From contig NZ_CP060139.1 of the NCBI RefSeq assembly GCF_014524565.1, forward strand, positions 558,001 through 622,000: DNA of 64,000 nt. Direction: 5' to 3'. The translations under genes and the position numbers were made by a program. The notes below the pieces were generated by a model. It was not told the origin of the DNA and made no database searches. It saw only the letters and a program-made list of their open reading frames with translations. Origin of the DNA: Croceimicrobium hydrocarbonivorans (GTDB lineage: Bacteria; Bacteroidota; Bacteroidia; Flavobacteriales; Schleiferiaceae). Below, in pieces: positions 25,703-35,298 of the stretch; the stretch's first letter is position 1; each line of letters begins with the position of its first letter.

Positions 25703-28552
25703 ATGCCAAAGGATACTTCAATTAAACATGTATTGATTATTGGAAGCGGCCCCATCGTTATTGGACAGGCCTGCGAATTCGACTACTCCGGCTCACAAGC
25801 GGCCCGGTCATTGCGAGAAGAAGGAATAGAAGTGTCCTTGATAAACAGCAATCCGGCCACTATTATGACCGATAATGTGGTTGCCGACCATGTTTATTTA
25901 CTCCCCCTCGAAGTAGCTTCCTTAGAGAAAATCCTCAAGGAGCAAAATATTGATGCCGTACTCCCCACCATGGGAGGGCAAACTGCACTAAACCTCTGTA
26001 TTGAGGCCGATAAAGACGGACTCTGGGAAGAACACAATGTGCGTATCATCGGGGTAGACATCGATGCCATTAACATTACCGAAGACCGCGAAGAGTTTCG
26101 GAAATTAATGACCAAAATTGGAGTGGGGATGGCTCCGGCCAAAACTGCGACCTCCTACCTTAAGGGTAAAGAAATTGCCCAGGAATTTGGCTTCCCTCTT
26201 TGTATTCGTGCTTCTTATACCCTAGGGGGATCGGGTGCAACCTTCGTTTTTAATAAAGACGAATTTGAAGAGTCGCTGAGCCGCGGATTGGAAATCTCGC
26301 CGATACACGAGGTGATGATTGACAAAGCCCTCTTAGGATGGAAGGAATTCGAATTAGAATTACTGCGCGACTCCAATGATAATGTGATCATCATCTGTTC
26401 TATCGAGAACATGGACCCTATGGGTATCCACACCGGTGACTCCATTACGGTAGCTCCGGCGATGACACTTTCCGACACCACCTATCAACGCATGCGTGAT
26501 ATGGCCATCCATATGATGCGTTCTATTGGCAACTTTGCCGGTGGTTGTAATGTGCAGTTCGCGGTTAGTCCGGATGAAAAAGAAGACATTGTAGCAATTG
26601 AGATTAACCCTCGTGTTTCTCGTTCTTCGGCCTTGGCCTCTAAAGCAACCGGATATCCGATTGCTAAGATTGCTGCTAAATTGGCTATTGGTTATCACCT
26701 AACGGAATTGGATAACCAAATCACTCAAACTACTTCCGCCTATTTCGAGCCTACTCTCGACTATGTTATTGTAAAAATCCCACGCTGGAACTTTGATAAA
26801 TTCGAAGGTGCCGATCGTCGTTTGGGCTTACAAATGAAGTCGGTAGGTGAAGTAATGGGTATCGGTCGTTCCTTCCAGGAAGCCCTGCATAAAGCTGCTC
26901 AATCCTTGGAGATTAAGCGTAATGGCTTGGGAGCCGATGGTAAAGGAGAAACGGATCAGAATAAAGTTCTTGAGGCCTTGGAAAAAGCTTCCTGGAACCG
27001 CGTTTTCATGATTTATGATGCCATGCAATTGGGTATTCCATTGCGTCGTATTCACGATATCACTAAAATCGACATGTGGTTCTTGCGCCAGATTTATGAT
27101 CTGGTCCAATTACAAGCCGAAATTGAAAACCACAATTTAGCTAACCTTCCCCGTGAGCTCTTACTCGAAGCCAAGACCAAAGGTTTTGCGGATCGTCAGA
27201 TTGCGCACATGATTGGAGTATTGGAAAGTGAGGTACACCAAAAACGTGAAGAGCTCAATATTAAGCGCGTTTGGAAACTGGTAGATACCTGTGCTGCAGA
27301 ATTCCCTGCCCAAACACCTTATTACTACTCTACCTTCGAGTACGATTTCCAAACTGCAGATGGGGAATTAGGCGTTGAAAACGAATCGGAAGCCAGCGAT
27401 CGTCGTAAAATTATCGTGCTCGGATCCGGTCCAAACCGTATTGGTCAAGGTATTGAATTCGATTACAGCTGCGTTCACGGTGTACTTGCCGCAAAGGAAT
27501 GCGACTACGAAACGATCATGATTAACTGTAATCCTGAGACCGTTTCTACAGACTTTGATACGGCCGACAAGCTTTACTTCGAACCCGTATTCTGGGAGCA
27601 TATTTATGATATCATCCTCCACGAAAAGCCTGATGGTGTAATCGTACAATTAGGTGGACAAACCGCTCTTAAGCTTGCGGAGAAATTAGATCGCTTCGGA
27701 ATTCCAATTGCCGGAACCAGTTACCAAAGTTTAGATTTAGCCGAAGACCGCGGACGTTTCTCTGAACTGCTTAGAGATAATGAAATACCTTATCCCGAAT
27801 TTGGTGTAATCACCAATGCTGATGAAGCCCGCGAATTAGCCGAGCAATTAGGCTTCCCTATTTTGGTGCGCCCTAGCTATGTATTAGGTGGCCAAGGGAT
27901 GAAAATTGTGATCAATCAGGATGAGTTAGAGCACCATGTGGTGGATCTGTTCAAAACCTTCCCCGGAAACCGCGTTTTACTGGACCACTATTTAGAAGGT
28001 GCAATTGAAGCAGAAGCGGATGCAATTTGCGATGGTGAGGATGTGTACATCATGGGAATCATGGAGCACGTTGAACCTTGCGGAATCCATTCCGGTGATA
28101 GTAATGCCACTTTACCTCCCTTTAACCTGGGAGATTTAATCATCCAACAAATTGAGGACCATACCCGCAAAATTGCCCTGGCTCTTAATACCGTTGGTTT
28201 GATTAATATTCAGTTTGCGGTGAAAGATGATAAAGTATATATCATCGAAGCAAACCCCAGAGCTTCTCGTACCGTTCCTTTCATCGCGAAAGCATACGAT
28301 GAGCCTTATGTGAACTTTGCCACCAAGGTAATGTTGGGTGAGAAGAAAATTAAGGACTTCAAGTTTGAGCCTAAGCGTAAAGGTTGGGCAATCAAACAAC
28401 CGGTCTTCTCGTTTAACAAGTTCCCGAACGTAAACAAGAATCTGGGTCCGGAGATGAAATCTACCGGTGAGAAGATTTACTTCATCGATAGCCTTCGCGA
28501 TCCTGTATTTAAAAAGATTTACGCCGAACGAAACCTCTATTTAAGTAAATAG
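25703..28552 (+). CDS. carB: carbamoyl-phosphate synthase large subunit, lacking the C-terminal allosteric domain
   Basis: A 949-residue protein with the two homologous ATP-grasp halves: the first opens with IGSGPIVIGQACEFDYSGSQA (residue ~13) and the second with VLGSGPNRIGQGIEFDYSCVH (residue ~571). GGQTALNL and GGQTALKL recur in each half, as do the paired IEINPRVSRSS and IEANPRASRTV metal/ATP motifs. The E. coli enzyme is about 1073 residues; this one stops shortly after the second synthetase domain (FNKFPNVNKNLGPEMKSTGE), so the MGS-like regulatory domain that binds UMP and ornithine is missing. No frameshift is seen. It makes carbamoyl phosphate for arginine and pyrimidines; the small subunit carA is not adjacent. 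Confidence 0.96.
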   Translation: MPKDTSIKHVLIIGSGPIVIGQACEFDYSGSQAARSLREEGIEVSLINSNPATIMTDNVVADHVYLLPLEVASLEKILKEQNIDAVLPTMGGQTALNLCIEADKDGLWEEHNVRIIGVDIDAINITEDREEFRKLMTKIGVGMAPAKTATSYLKGKEIAQEFGFPLCIRASYTLGGSGATFVFNKDEFEESLSRGLEISPIHEVMIDKALLGWKEFELELLRDSNDNVIIICSIENMDPMGIHTGDSITVAPAMTLSDTTYQRMRDMAIHMMRSIGNFAGGCNVQFAVSPDEKEDIVAIEINPRVSRSSALASKATGYPIAKIAAKLAIGYHLTELDNQITQTTSAYFEPTLDYVIVKIPRWNFDKFEGADRRLGLQMKSVGEVMGIGRSFQEALHKAAQSLEIKRNGLGADGKGETDQNKVLEALEKASWNRVFMIYDAMQLGIPLRRIHDITKIDMWFLRQIYDLVQLQAEIENHNLANLPRELLLEAKTKGFADRQIAHMIGVLESEVHQKREELNIKRVWKLVDTCAAEFPAQTPYYYSTFEYDFQTADGELGVENESEASDRRKIIVLGSGPNRIGQGIEFDYSCVHGVLAAKECDYETIMINCNPETVSTDFDTADKLYFEPVFWEHIYDIILHEKPDGVIVQLGGQTALKLAEKLDRFGIPIAGTSYQSLDLAEDRGRFSELLRDNEIPYPEFGVITNADEARELAEQLGFPILVRPSYVLGGQGMKIVINQDELEHHVVDLFKTFPGNRVLLDHYLEGAIEAEADAICDGEDVYIMGIMEHVEPCGIHSGDSNATLPPFNLGDLIIQQIEDHTRKIALALNTVGLINIQFAVKDDKVYIIEANPRASRTVPFIAKAYDEPYVNFATKVMLGEKKIKDFKFEPKRKGWAIKQPVFSFNKFPNVNKNLGPEMKSTGEKIYFIDSLRDPVFKKIYAERNLYLSK

Positions 28553-28803
28553 TGTTTTTATTTCGACTCTTATTTGTAGTTGTATTTATCTACCTGATAT
28601 CCTTTGTGGTTAGGAATTTCTTTGTGCGTCCTTTTCGCCAAGGATATCAGGAAAGAGACCAATCTTCTCAAGCCAACCGGGCCCGTCAAAATGAAGGCAA
28701 AACCAGCCTGAACACGAATGGTCAAGGTCGTACTCACGATAATCACCAAATTGGTGAATACGTAGATTACGAAGAGGTAGAAGATGATGATAAGGCCTCA
28801 TGA
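28552..28803 (+). CDS. DUF4834 family small membrane protein
   Basis: Eighty-three residues. The start is GTG, whose first base is the last base of the carB TAG stop. One N-terminal helix (FLFRLLFVVVFIYLISFVV) is followed by an RPFRQGY segment and a polar, acidic tail (DYEEVEDDD). This is the layout of DUF4834, a Bacteroidota family often found near YfhO genes, as here. Its stop overlaps the wecB ATG (ATGA). Function unknown. Confidence 0.75.
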   Translation: MFLFRLLFVVVFIYLISFVVRNFFVRPFRQGYQERDQSSQANRARQNEGKTSLNTNGQGRTHDNHQIGEYVDYEEVEDDDKAS

Positions 28804-29867
28804 AAGTTGCAACAGTAGTAGGCGCCAGACCCCAATTTATTAAAGCTGCACCGCTAAGTAGAGCCTTAAAAGCAGCCCATATAGAAGAGTTCATCATTCA
28901 TACTGGGCAGCATCAAGACGCCAATATGAGTGGGAGCTTTTTCGCTGAATTGGGATTAGCTGAGCCACGCTACCAACTTTCTATCAATAACCTTCCCCAC
29001 GGTGCCATGACCGGAAGAATGCTCGAACAAATTGAAAGCATTCTGCTGGATGAAAAGCCCGATATGGTAGTAGTCTTTGGAGATACAAACAGCACCTTGG
29101 CTGGAGCCTTGGCTGCCAAAAAAGCGGGCATTCCGGTAGCACATATCGAAGCGGGAATGCGCAGCGGCTTGGATTTTCAGCCGGAGGAAATCAATCGCAT
29201 CTTAACTGATCACCTCAGTAGCTTGCTGTTAACTTCCAATGAAGAGGCGAAAGAGCACCTCTTGAAAGAAGGAATTTCGGAAGCCAAAATTGTGGTTAGC
29301 GGCGACCTAAGTCTTGATCTGTTTAATTGGCAAAAAACACATAGACGGTTACCTGCAGGTCTTGAGCTTCCCTCCCATTTTGCGTTACTTACCCTCCATA
29401 GACAGGAAAATGTAGATGAGCCCGCTCGTTTAAAGGCATGGATAGAAGCTTTGGAAAAAGTAGCGAAGCATATTTCCATCGTATGTCCCCTTCACCCACG
29501 CACGCAAGCTCGTTTGGATAAATTGGGATTAAGCTTACCTGCACAGATAATCCCTCCTTGTGGCCATGCGGAAATCTTAGCTTTAACGGAGGCCTCAAGT
29601 ATGGTACTCACGGATAGCGGTGGTTTACAAAAGGAGGCCTATTTCTCTGAGCGCCCTTGTTTAACACTGAGGGAGGCAACTGAATGGACCGAATTGGTGG
29701 AGGGAGGCAGCAATATGCTTTGTGAGCCGGAAAATCTGGAAAACCATTTCTTGGAACTGCAATCCAAATCTCTAAAATATCCTTCTTTGTATGGAGACGG
29801 AAAAGCGGCAATTTCTATCGCAAAAAAGATTCGAGAATTTATTGAATCCCTTCCCTCTCTTTCTTAG
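28800..29867 (+). CDS. wecB: UDP-N-acetylglucosamine 2-epimerase (non-hydrolysing)
   Basis: A 355-residue GT-B-like epimerase. VVGARPQFIKAAPLSRAL at the N-terminus, HTGQHQD, VFGDTNSTLAGALAA and HIEAGMRSGLDFQPEEINRILTDHLS are the family landmarks; LTDSGGLQKEAYF binds UDP. It interconverts UDP-GlcNAc and UDP-ManNAc, a precursor for surface glycans. It is translationally coupled to the DUF4834 gene. Confidence 0.93.
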   Translation: MKVATVVGARPQFIKAAPLSRALKAAHIEEFIIHTGQHQDANMSGSFFAELGLAEPRYQLSINNLPHGAMTGRMLEQIESILLDEKPDMVVVFGDTNSTLAGALAAKKAGIPVAHIEAGMRSGLDFQPEEINRILTDHLSSLLLTSNEEAKEHLLKEGISEAKIVVSGDLSLDLFNWQKTHRRLPAGLELPSHFALLTLHRQENVDEPARLKAWIEALEKVAKHISIVCPLHPRTQARLDKLGLSLPAQIIPPCGHAEILALTEASSMVLTDSGGLQKEAYFSERPCLTLREATEWTELVEGGSNMLCEPENLENHFLELQSKSLKYPSLYGDGKAAISIAKKIREFIESLPSLS

Positions 29868-29900
29868 TCATAGCTTAAGAGAAAATCAAGTCTAAGACCC

Positions 29901-29908
29901 TATATTTG
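29901..29908 (+). promoter_or_regulatory. -7 element upstream of the YfhO gene
   Basis: TATATTTG matches TAnnTTTG exactly and lies 18 bases before the ATG at 29927. A TTG inside this element (29906) is in frame with the coding region but is better read as promoter than as a start codon. No clear -33 element. Confidence 0.5.
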
Positions 29909-29926
29909 GGCAACAATCTTACTTTG

Positions 29927-32446
29927 ATGTTAAAAAAATACGGAATCCATCTTATTGCGGTTGGCATATTCATTGCCTTAGCCGCAATTTTCAACGCCCC
30001 TGTTTTATCCGGAAAGACCATTGAGCAAAATGATATTATGCAATATCAAGGTTCTTCCCGTGAAATAAAGGAATATCGGGATAAAGAAGATCGTCAGATT
30101 CTTTGGACCAATGTGATTTTTAGCGGAATGCCTTCCTACATGACCAGTGTAATTCATGATGGAGAAATTCTTAAAAAGATCCCGACCATAATTAATACTG
30201 TGCTCCTGGATCACTCTGTTGGTTACATTTTTATGCTAATGCTAGGCTTTTACTTGCTAGGAATCTCCTTAAATGCAGATCCGAGAGTAGCCATGATTGG
30301 TGCCCTGGCTTATGGCTTTTCCAGCTACTTTATCATCCTTTTAGAGGCTGGCCATAATGCTAAGATTCACGCAATGGCCTATTTACCGGCCATTTTAGCG
30401 GGGATGGTTTGGTCGTACCGCCGTTCCAAAATCTTCTTAGGAGCAGGCATATTTGCTTTTTTCCTTTCGTTGGAATTAAGTGCGAGACATCCTCAGATGT
30501 TTTATTATTTCCTATTTATAGCCGTTCCTTTCGGGATTTATCAAGGAGTTAAAGCCTTGATGAACAAAACTTTAAATCAATGGATTAAAGCTACCGGCTT
30601 TTTAATTGTGGGTGGCCTCTTGGCATTGGCCACAAACTATCCATACCTTAAGAGTACCCTTGATTTCAGTAAGCACACCATTCGTGGTAAATCTGAATTA
30701 CAGCTAAACACCGGAAATGCAACTCGAGGTTTAGATAAGGACTATATCACCAATTGGTCCTATGGTATTGATGAAAGCTGGACTCTGTTAATCCCCAATT
30801 TCAAAGGAGGAAAAACAGGAAGGATTGGCGAAAACGAAACGGCATTAGACGCGGTCGACAGTCGTTTTAAACAAGCTATATCTCAACAAAACTCCTATTA
30901 TGGAGACCAGCCTTTTACTTCTGGACCGGTATATGCTGGGGCTATTTTAGTTTTCCTTGCCCTTATGGCATTGATCTTTTACAAAGGAAAATTAAAGTAT
31001 CTCTTTCTTGGAGTCTTCTTTTTAACCTTGGCACTTTCCTGGGGTAAAAACTTTATGCCTCTTACCGACTTCTTTGTTGATCACTTCCCTTACTACAACA
31101 AATTTAGAGCGGTATCTTCTATGTTGGTGGTTCCTGAGTTTATTCTGCCTTTATTGGCGATTTTAGGATTATCCACCATTAGTCAATGGTCTAAATCAGA
31201 TTGGAATCAAGAATTAAAAATTCCAATTCTTGGCAAACGAAGTAAGCTGAAGGTATTCTACATCGGTAGTGGAGCGCTATTGCTATTCCTAGCCTTAAAT
31301 TATGTTAGTCCAAGTCTGTTTAACACCTTTTTGAGTAATCAAGAAGCAGAGACCTTACCCAAGGCTCTTAGCGAGGCCGGCTTTAATAGCGATCAATCCA
31401 ATCTCTTTATGGAATCCTTAGAAGGTGCTCGCATGGGTATTTTCAAAGCGGATGTTTTACGCAGTTTGTTCTTTATTTTAGTAGGTTCCGCATTAACCTG
31501 GCTTTTCGCTCAGGGACAGTTAAGAAAAAACATCTACATCCTTGGATTAGGATTATTAATAGTGATCGACCTTTTCGTTGTTGACAAGCGCTATTTAAAC
31601 AGCGACAACTTCGTAAATGAGCAAAAGTTGGATAAAAACTATGGTGTAAATCCCACGGTTGCGGATCAATATATAATTCGAGAATATGCTAATGATCCTT
31701 ATTTCCGAACTTTAAATCTAACTGTATCTCCATTTAATGATGCCACTACATCCTTCTACCACTATAGCTTAGGTGGATATCACGGGGCTAAGCTCAAGAT
31801 ATATCAAGAGTTGATTGAACATCAATTAACTAATGAGATTGACATATTCCGCAATGCCTTAAACAATCAACAATTCAGTCCTAATCTGTTCTTACAAACT
31901 CCGGCTATGCGTATGCTCAACATGCGTTATGCCATCATCAACCCAAATTCCCAACCGGTTGAGAATACCCATAGATTAGGAAATGCATGGGCCGTAAAAA
32001 ACATCAAAAGTGTTGAAAGTGCCAATGATGAATTGTTTGGATTAAAGAATCTCGATCCGGCTGAAACCGCAATAATGCGTAAAGAATATGCTGACAAAGC
32101 AGGGTCTTTACCAGCCAAGGCAGGAAACGCAGACATTAAGCTGAGCAGCTATGATCCAGAAATTTTAGAATACAGCTATCAAAGTGCCACCGAAAATTTG
32201 GTGGTGTTTTCTGAGATTTGGTACCCAGAACATTGGAAAGTTACAATTGACGGAGAACCAGCTGAATTACTTCGTGCGAACTACGTACTACGGGCTCTTA
32301 AAGTACCCGCTGGAAAGCATACTATTAAAATGGAATTTACTGCTGTTGAAGATTATAAAGGAATTGAATCGGTAAGCCTGGTTTCAAGCATCCTCATCTT
32401 ACTTCTTCTACCATTCAGCATTTACTATCAAAATAAGATCTCTTAA
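29927..32446 (+). CDS. YfhO family membrane protein
   Basis: An 839-residue protein from the ATG at 29927 (MLKKYGIHLIAVGIFIALAA). It has 12 or more membrane helices, a conserved early periplasmic segment (PVLSGKTIEQNDIMQYQGSSREI), LEAGHNAKIHAMAYLPAILAG, and a soluble C-terminal domain before a last helix (YYQNKIS end). The family is a GT-C-like membrane glycosyltransferase relative; the Bacillus member acts in lipoteichoic acid glycosylation. Here it probably glycosylates a lipid or envelope component. It is followed after 5 bases by a PIG-L deacetylase gene. Confidence 0.88.
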   Translation: MLKKYGIHLIAVGIFIALAAIFNAPVLSGKTIEQNDIMQYQGSSREIKEYRDKEDRQILWTNVIFSGMPSYMTSVIHDGEILKKIPTIINTVLLDHSVGYIFMLMLGFYLLGISLNADPRVAMIGALAYGFSSYFIILLEAGHNAKIHAMAYLPAILAGMVWSYRRSKIFLGAGIFAFFLSLELSARHPQMFYYFLFIAVPFGIYQGVKALMNKTLNQWIKATGFLIVGGLLALATNYPYLKSTLDFSKHTIRGKSELQLNTGNATRGLDKDYITNWSYGIDESWTLLIPNFKGGKTGRIGENETALDAVDSRFKQAISQQNSYYGDQPFTSGPVYAGAILVFLALMALIFYKGKLKYLFLGVFFLTLALSWGKNFMPLTDFFVDHFPYYNKFRAVSSMLVVPEFILPLLAILGLSTISQWSKSDWNQELKIPILGKRSKLKVFYIGSGALLLFLALNYVSPSLFNTFLSNQEAETLPKALSEAGFNSDQSNLFMESLEGARMGIFKADVLRSLFFILVGSALTWLFAQGQLRKNIYILGLGLLIVIDLFVVDKRYLNSDNFVNEQKLDKNYGVNPTVADQYIIREYANDPYFRTLNLTVSPFNDATTSFYHYSLGGYHGAKLKIYQELIEHQLTNEIDIFRNALNNQQFSPNLFLQTPAMRMLNMRYAIINPNSQPVENTHRLGNAWAVKNIKSVESANDELFGLKNLDPAETAIMRKEYADKAGSLPAKAGNADIKLSSYDPEILEYSYQSATENLVVFSEIWYPEHWKVTIDGEPAELLRANYVLRALKVPAGKHTIKMEFTAVEDYKGIESVSLVSSILILLLLPFSIYYQNKIS

Positions 32447-32451
32447 GAACC

Positions 32452-33093
32452 ATGATGAATCATATAAAGAAAGTCCTGCTTCTTGCTCCCCATACAGATG
32501 ATGCCGAATTGGGCTGCGGTGGAACCATGGCTAAGTTTCTGGAACATGGCATTGAAGTGCATGTTGCCGCTTTTAGTACCGCCAGAGCGTCCCTACCCGA
32601 TGGAAGTGATCCGGATTTATTGAAAAATGAATTTATCTCTGCCATGGATTTCTTTGAAATTCCAAGAGAGCAACTTCGAATCTATGATTATGAAGTGCGC
32701 AAACTGAATTACTCGCGCCAGGAAGTACTGGAAGAATTGGTAAAGCTGCGTCAAGAAATTGCCCCAGATATGGTTTTAGTTCCCAGTGGATCTGACCTGC
32801 ATCAAGATCATCAGGTTCTTTATGCCGAAGGATTAAGGGCCTTTAAAGAAATCACAGTTTGGGGTTATGAATTGCCTTGGAACCATATTAGCTTTTCTGC
32901 ACAGGCCTTTGTTACCTTAGAAGAAAGACATATCCAAAAGAAATGGGACGCCTTACTGCATTATAAATCCCAATTTGTTAAACAACGACAGTATTTCACC
33001 GAAGAATTTATTCGGGGCTTGGCAACAGTGCGTGGCACTCAGGTACGTGCGCCATTTGCTGAAGCTTACGAAGTGATTCGGACACGTTGGTAA
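32452..33093 (+). CDS. PIG-L family deacetylase
   Basis: A 213-residue LmbE-like zinc deacetylase. The metal motif is LLLAPHTDDAELGCGGT (the AHPDD-type motif with His, Asp and Asp), and the distal His occurs in GSDLHQDHQ. These enzymes remove N-acetyl groups from GlcNAc-containing lipids or sugars. Its position between YfhO and a secreted protein suggests a glycan-modifying role. The exact substrate is unknown. Confidence 0.9.
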   Translation: MMNHIKKVLLLAPHTDDAELGCGGTMAKFLEHGIEVHVAAFSTARASLPDGSDPDLLKNEFISAMDFFEIPREQLRIYDYEVRKLNYSRQEVLEELVKLRQEIAPDMVLVPSGSDLHQDHQVLYAEGLRAFKEITVWGYELPWNHISFSAQAFVTLEERHIQKKWDALLHYKSQFVKQRQYFTEEFIRGLATVRGTQVRAPFAEAYEVIRTRW

Positions 33094-33103
33094 AATAATT
33101 TGC

Positions 33104-34591
33104 ATGAAAAAACTGACCTTATTCTTTTTGCTTTGCGGATATATGCTTTCCGCTCAAACGCTGATCATCGATACGCTAAACACTTCTAAAGATGCGATGA
33201 TTCGAAAATTGGGGAATACCCCAGATCCTCTAAACTATGGATCTTATCCCTGGGAAAACATGCATGCCTGGACAAACAATGGCCAAGCTGTAGTTCATCG
33301 ATCTTTAATTGATTTTAATTTAAATGGGATCTCAAATCCGAGCTTGATTGACTCTGCTTTCTTAGTACTTCAGGTACCCCCTAGTGGTGTGCAATATTCT
33401 TCAGGTCATCATATGGCTACTGATAACTCTTGTGAGGTAACTACGATTACTGCACCTTGGAACGAATTTCAAGTTAGCTGGGTTAACCAACCCAGTACGG
33501 ATACGAGCAACAAGATTATTATCCCACGTTCTGATAGTGCCTATCAAGCTTATAGATTAGATGTTACTTCCATGGTTCAGAATATGCTGAATTCGCCTAC
33601 AGCAACACATGGATTTTATTTAAAGCTGCTTAATGAGTCCTCCTATCGCAGAATGGTCTTTGCTTCTAAAGAAAGTCCATACAGCCATTTAGCGCCTATT
33701 TTGGTGGTAAAGCAAACTATCCCGCCACCACCGCCGCCGCCCACCGGAAACAGCATCGAAATTAGCGCGCTTCAAGATGCGATGATTAGAGAATACAATC
33801 AGGTTGGCGACAGTAGCAATTATGGCAATTATCGCTGGAATAATATTCAGATGATGAACCTCAATGGAACCCTAGAAAAACAACGATCATTAATCCAATT
33901 TGATTTAAGTGGAATTCCTGCTACTGCCCCTTTAGACTCCGCCATTCTTGAGCTAAGCATGGACCGCGATCTAACTGCCCCGCTCTACACAAGCGGCCAT
34001 ATATTCTCAAATGGAGCAAACAGCTGCATTGTAAGACGTATTATAAATCCCTGGCAAGAATCCACAGTAAATTGGTTCAATCAACCCAGTGTTGCCTTTC
34101 AGAATACAATATACATGGCTTCTTCAGTGCGAGCCTTTCAAGATTATCGCCTCGATGTAACCAATTTGGTTTTTGATATGTTGCGTTATCCAAGCCAAAA
34201 CCATGGCTTTTATATTCAGCTGCAGTTTGAATCGCCGGATCGCCGAATGGTATTTGCAAGTCGTGAAAATCCGGATAGTACCGCACGCCCCAAATTGATA
34301 TTATACCTTCCTCAAGGATTTGAGCTCATGGAGGAAAATTCGGTTTTTGAAACAGCTGTATATCCCAATCCAAGCCAGGGCAAACTAAATGTATTTATAC
34401 CTGCTTTTTCCGGTGGTACTTATTCCATCCGATTTTTTAATACTATGGGCCAGGAAATTACTCGACGAAGCTTAACAGACCCAAATTCAAAAATCGATGT
34501 ACAGGGCGAACTTGAATCAGGCCTACATTATTACCTTATTCTTAGCTCCTCTGGAAATAAGGTAGGAGCAGGTAAAGTCTTGATTCAATAA
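33104..34591 (+). CDS. T9SS type A secreted protein with two DNRLRE domains
   Basis: A 495-residue protein. The signal peptide ends near residue 18 (LSAQ). Two DNRLRE beta-sandwich domains, about residues 20-205 and 222-405, share DAMIR, NYG[SN]Y, RSLI[DQ]F[DN]L, AP[IW]...V.W.NQPS and RMVFASRE. A poly-Pro linker (33722-33743) joins them. The last 75 residues are a type A sorting domain (YPNPSQGKLNVFI ... GQEITRRS ... GKVLIQ). DNRLRE domains are often in carbohydrate-degrading or adhesive surface proteins; no catalytic domain is visible. Confidence 0.85.
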   Translation: MKKLTLFFLLCGYMLSAQTLIIDTLNTSKDAMIRKLGNTPDPLNYGSYPWENMHAWTNNGQAVVHRSLIDFNLNGISNPSLIDSAFLVLQVPPSGVQYSSGHHMATDNSCEVTTITAPWNEFQVSWVNQPSTDTSNKIIIPRSDSAYQAYRLDVTSMVQNMLNSPTATHGFYLKLLNESSYRRMVFASKESPYSHLAPILVVKQTIPPPPPPPTGNSIEISALQDAMIREYNQVGDSSNYGNYRWNNIQMMNLNGTLEKQRSLIQFDLSGIPATAPLDSAILELSMDRDLTAPLYTSGHIFSNGANSCIVRRIINPWQESTVNWFNQPSVAFQNTIYMASSVRAFQDYRLDVTNLVFDMLRYPSQNHGFYIQLQFESPDRRMVFASRENPDSTARPKLILYLPQGFELMEENSVFETAVYPNPSQGKLNVFIPAFSGGTYSIRFFNTMGQEITRRSLTDPNSKIDVQGELESGLHYYLILSSSGNKVGAGKVLIQ

Positions 34592-34617
34592 AGTTAAAAA
34601 GGAAATTTACGGTGATT

Positions 34618-35298
34618 TCAGATAAAGTCACCGGCATTATCGCCTTCACACATAATAAGATCAATAACTGATAAATGGGAGATGAATTCATCTCCCATTT
34701 GCTTATATACTGGTGGCTCATACTCCTGATAAAGGAGTTCGATACCAGCAGCCTGGTAGGCTTCCAGGTCATTGTATTTTTTAGCTCCTTGTCCAGATAA
34801 ATACTGATCTGCCCCTACTATTTTACAGAGATTAATAATCTGTTCACTCTTTGTGCCTAGATTTCCTGGTAAATCACTCATCCGCTGCATAGGAGTGTCA
34901 ATCTTTAAAACCCCTCTGAAAAATTCAATAAGATCAATATTCAAGTCTGCCAAATTGGAGTACTCGGTTAAAAGTATCTTCTCTATTTGAGGATAATATT
35001 GATCAAAATACGGGGCCTTTCCATAGGCGTGCTTAAGGCTATTCAGAGCCTTACTTTGCCATTTCTGAGAATAGTCGATGGCAAGGTCAATAAAGGACAC
35101 ATCTCTGCCTTTTGAATGACTCACAGAAACACCCAACCATTGTGCCTCACCTTGGCTATTCTTAAACTTGTTTCGATTACAAATATGACGATGAACATAT
35201 TGCACCGTATCCATCAAGATATATTGGTCGCAATCCTTCATCTTCTTAAAATAACCTTGCCAGGGCATAAAATTCGGTTGATGTACTGCTAGAATCAT
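34618..35298 (-). CDS. WbqC family protein
   Basis: A 226-residue protein with the WbqC-like signature ILAVHQPNFMPWQGYFKKMKDCD and the following DTVQYVHRHICNRNKFKNSQG. The family occurs in O-antigen and glycan loci; some members are proposed to act in amino-sugar modification, but the reaction is not established. It is the last gene of a seven-gene minus-strand unit and overlaps the sulfotransferase gene by ATGA. It converges with the DNRLRE gene, with 26 bases between stops. Confidence 0.88.
   Translation of the reverse strand: MILAVHQPNFMPWQGYFKKMKDCDQYILMDTVQYVHRHICNRNKFKNSQGEAQWLGVSVSHSKGRDVSFIDLAIDYSQKWQSKALNSLKHAYGKAPYFDQYYPQIEKILLTEYSNLADLNIDLIEFFRGVLKIDTPMQRMSDLPGNLGTKSEQIINLCKIVGADQYLSGQGAKKYNDLEAYQAAGIELLYQEYEPPVYKQMGDEFISHLSVIDLIMCEGDNAGDFI

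Noticed and set aside
26360-26698. 112-codon open frame antisense to carB
   Set aside because: carB is intact across this stretch; several such antisense frames occur along it as expected from its codon use.
29906-29929. TTG at 29906 as start of the YfhO gene
   Set aside because: It lies inside an exact TAnnTTTG promoter element; the ATG at 29927 gives the usual N-terminus with a membrane helix directly after it.
33722-33743. CCG/CCA repeat in the DNRLRE gene as a possible phase-variable tract
   Set aside because: It is an in-frame poly-Pro linker with mixed codons; triplet changes would not shift the frame.
34611-34632. Inverted repeat (GGTGATTT / AAGTCACC) between the convergent DNRLRE and WbqC genes
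   Set aside because: It has a mismatch or G-U pair and overlaps the WbqC stop with no T-tract on either strand; not convincing as a terminator.
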